Source: Bacillota bacterium (lineage in GTDB: Bacteria; Bacillota; Clostridia; Oscillospirales; Ruminococcaceae). From it: DNA of 30,899 nucleotides. Shown in pieces: positions 30,568 to 30,899 of this stretch. The notes beneath the pieces are model-generated. The model had not been told where the DNA came from. It did not search any database and worked only from the letters and a program-made list of their open reading frames with translations. Location: assembly GCA_023431215.1 (NCBI GenBank), contig JAEYXR010000092.1:1-30899 (forward strand), in the 5' to 3' direction. A program made the translations under genes and the position numbers. The stretch's first letter is position 1; every line of letters begins with the position of its first letter.

Positions 30568-30899
30568 TTACTCCTGCCTTTCTTTTTTGGCCGGTTTTTG
30601 CTTTTTTGATTTTGCCGATACAAAGGACTGCAGATAATCCTCTATAAACTTTGGGTTAGAGCCATCCTGAATGGCCAAAACACCTTCTACAATCAGCTCT
30701 TTGCAAAACATTTCTTCATTGTGTAGCGCCTGCAGGCGGGATGCAAATGGCAAAAATACAAGGTTGGACAGCACCGTACCATAAAAGGTGGTGATGAGTG
30801 CCAGTGCCATACCGGAAGCCAGAGAATCCGGCCCCCCGGAAACATTCATGTCGTTGAGCATATTGATAAGGCCAATGACGGTACCAATCATGCCAAAGG
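30568..30899 (-). CDS. motA: Flagellar stator protein MotA, C-terminal part (partial)
   Basis: About 110 C-terminal residues of MotA; the frame remains open at the right window edge, so the start lies outside. Visible are the third and fourth membrane helices (FGMIGTVIGLINML and ASGMALALITTFYGTVLSN) with the short loop between, then a cytoplasmic tail rich in Lys and Glu (KSKKQKPAKKERQE). MotA conducts ions together with MotB. It is the first flagellar gene seen in this operon; more upstream genes may exist outside the window. Confidence 0.95.
   Translation of the reverse strand, partial: FGMIGTVIGLINMLNDMNVSGGPDSLASGMALALITTFYGTVLSNLVFLPFASRLQALHNEEMFCKELIVEGVLAIQDGSNPKFIEDYLQSFVSAKSKKQKPAKKERQE

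Noticed and set aside
1..30899. CRISPR arrays, tRNA or rRNA genes, phage genes
   Set aside because: No regularly spaced direct repeats, no cloverleaf with a TTCRANYC T-arm and no phage structural or integrase motifs were found on either strand.

Overview
The window looks like a chromosomal segment of a motile, Gram-positive-type anaerobe of the class Clostridia (Bacillota). The signs are lipoproteins with Ser-rich linkers, strong AGGAGG-type ribosome binding sites, a SigD/FliA-type sigma factor beside flhA, YesM/YesN-like two-component proteins beside a sugar ABC transporter, and class-I cyclic-di-GMP riboswitches. I do not assign a family or species. No tRNA, rRNA, CRISPR array or transposase gene was seen.

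Layout. (1) 1-3977: the C-terminal part of a SERCA-like calcium P-type ATPase with a strong terminator, two consecutive lipoprotein genes, a convergent GNAT acetyltransferase and a stand-alone HIRAN-like protein. (2) 4095-10586, minus strand: a carbohydrate uptake locus in the order sensor histidine kinase, solute-binding lipoprotein, two permeases, AraC-type response regulator. The kinase has a long structured leader. The regulator has its own extended -10 promoter and probably a rare ATT start. No ATP-binding subunit is present. (3) 10691-14705, minus strand: a GH94 phosphorylase most like N,N'-diacetylchitobiose phosphorylase, followed by a phosphohexomutase. Together these would convert an imported disaccharide into hexose plus hexose 6-phosphate.

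(4) 14806-18675, minus strand: a cyclic-di-GMP region, the most unusual part. Two GEMM-I (c-di-GMP-I) riboswitches are visible. The upstream one (18538-18625) has a TTGACA promoter and a downstream intrinsic terminator. It precedes, without another clear promoter, a small secreted protein, an MNT-type minimal nucleotidyltransferase, a cupin/HD-GYP protein (predicted c-di-GMP phosphodiesterase) and a HEPN protein. The second (15966-16060) lies just after the HEPN gene and heads a long leader before a coiled-coil protein with a DivIVA-like N-terminal motif. The inferred logic is that c-di-GMP level controls expression of an operon containing an enzyme predicted to destroy c-di-GMP, with that enzyme placed between the two halves of a HEPN/MNT pair.

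(5) 18744-30899, minus strand: a long flagellar operon, motA (partial), motB, fliM, fliN, fliO, fliP, fliQ, fliR, flhB, flhA, sigD/fliA, two FlgF/FlgG-family rod/hook genes, a protein with a FliK-like C-terminus and a 73-residue protein. A MITE-like palindromic repeat of about 157 bp sits between fliR and flhB. fliL, flhF and flhG are absent from their usual places. The c-di-GMP region lies directly downstream on the same strand with no obvious terminator between, which suits a motile-to-sessile switching role.
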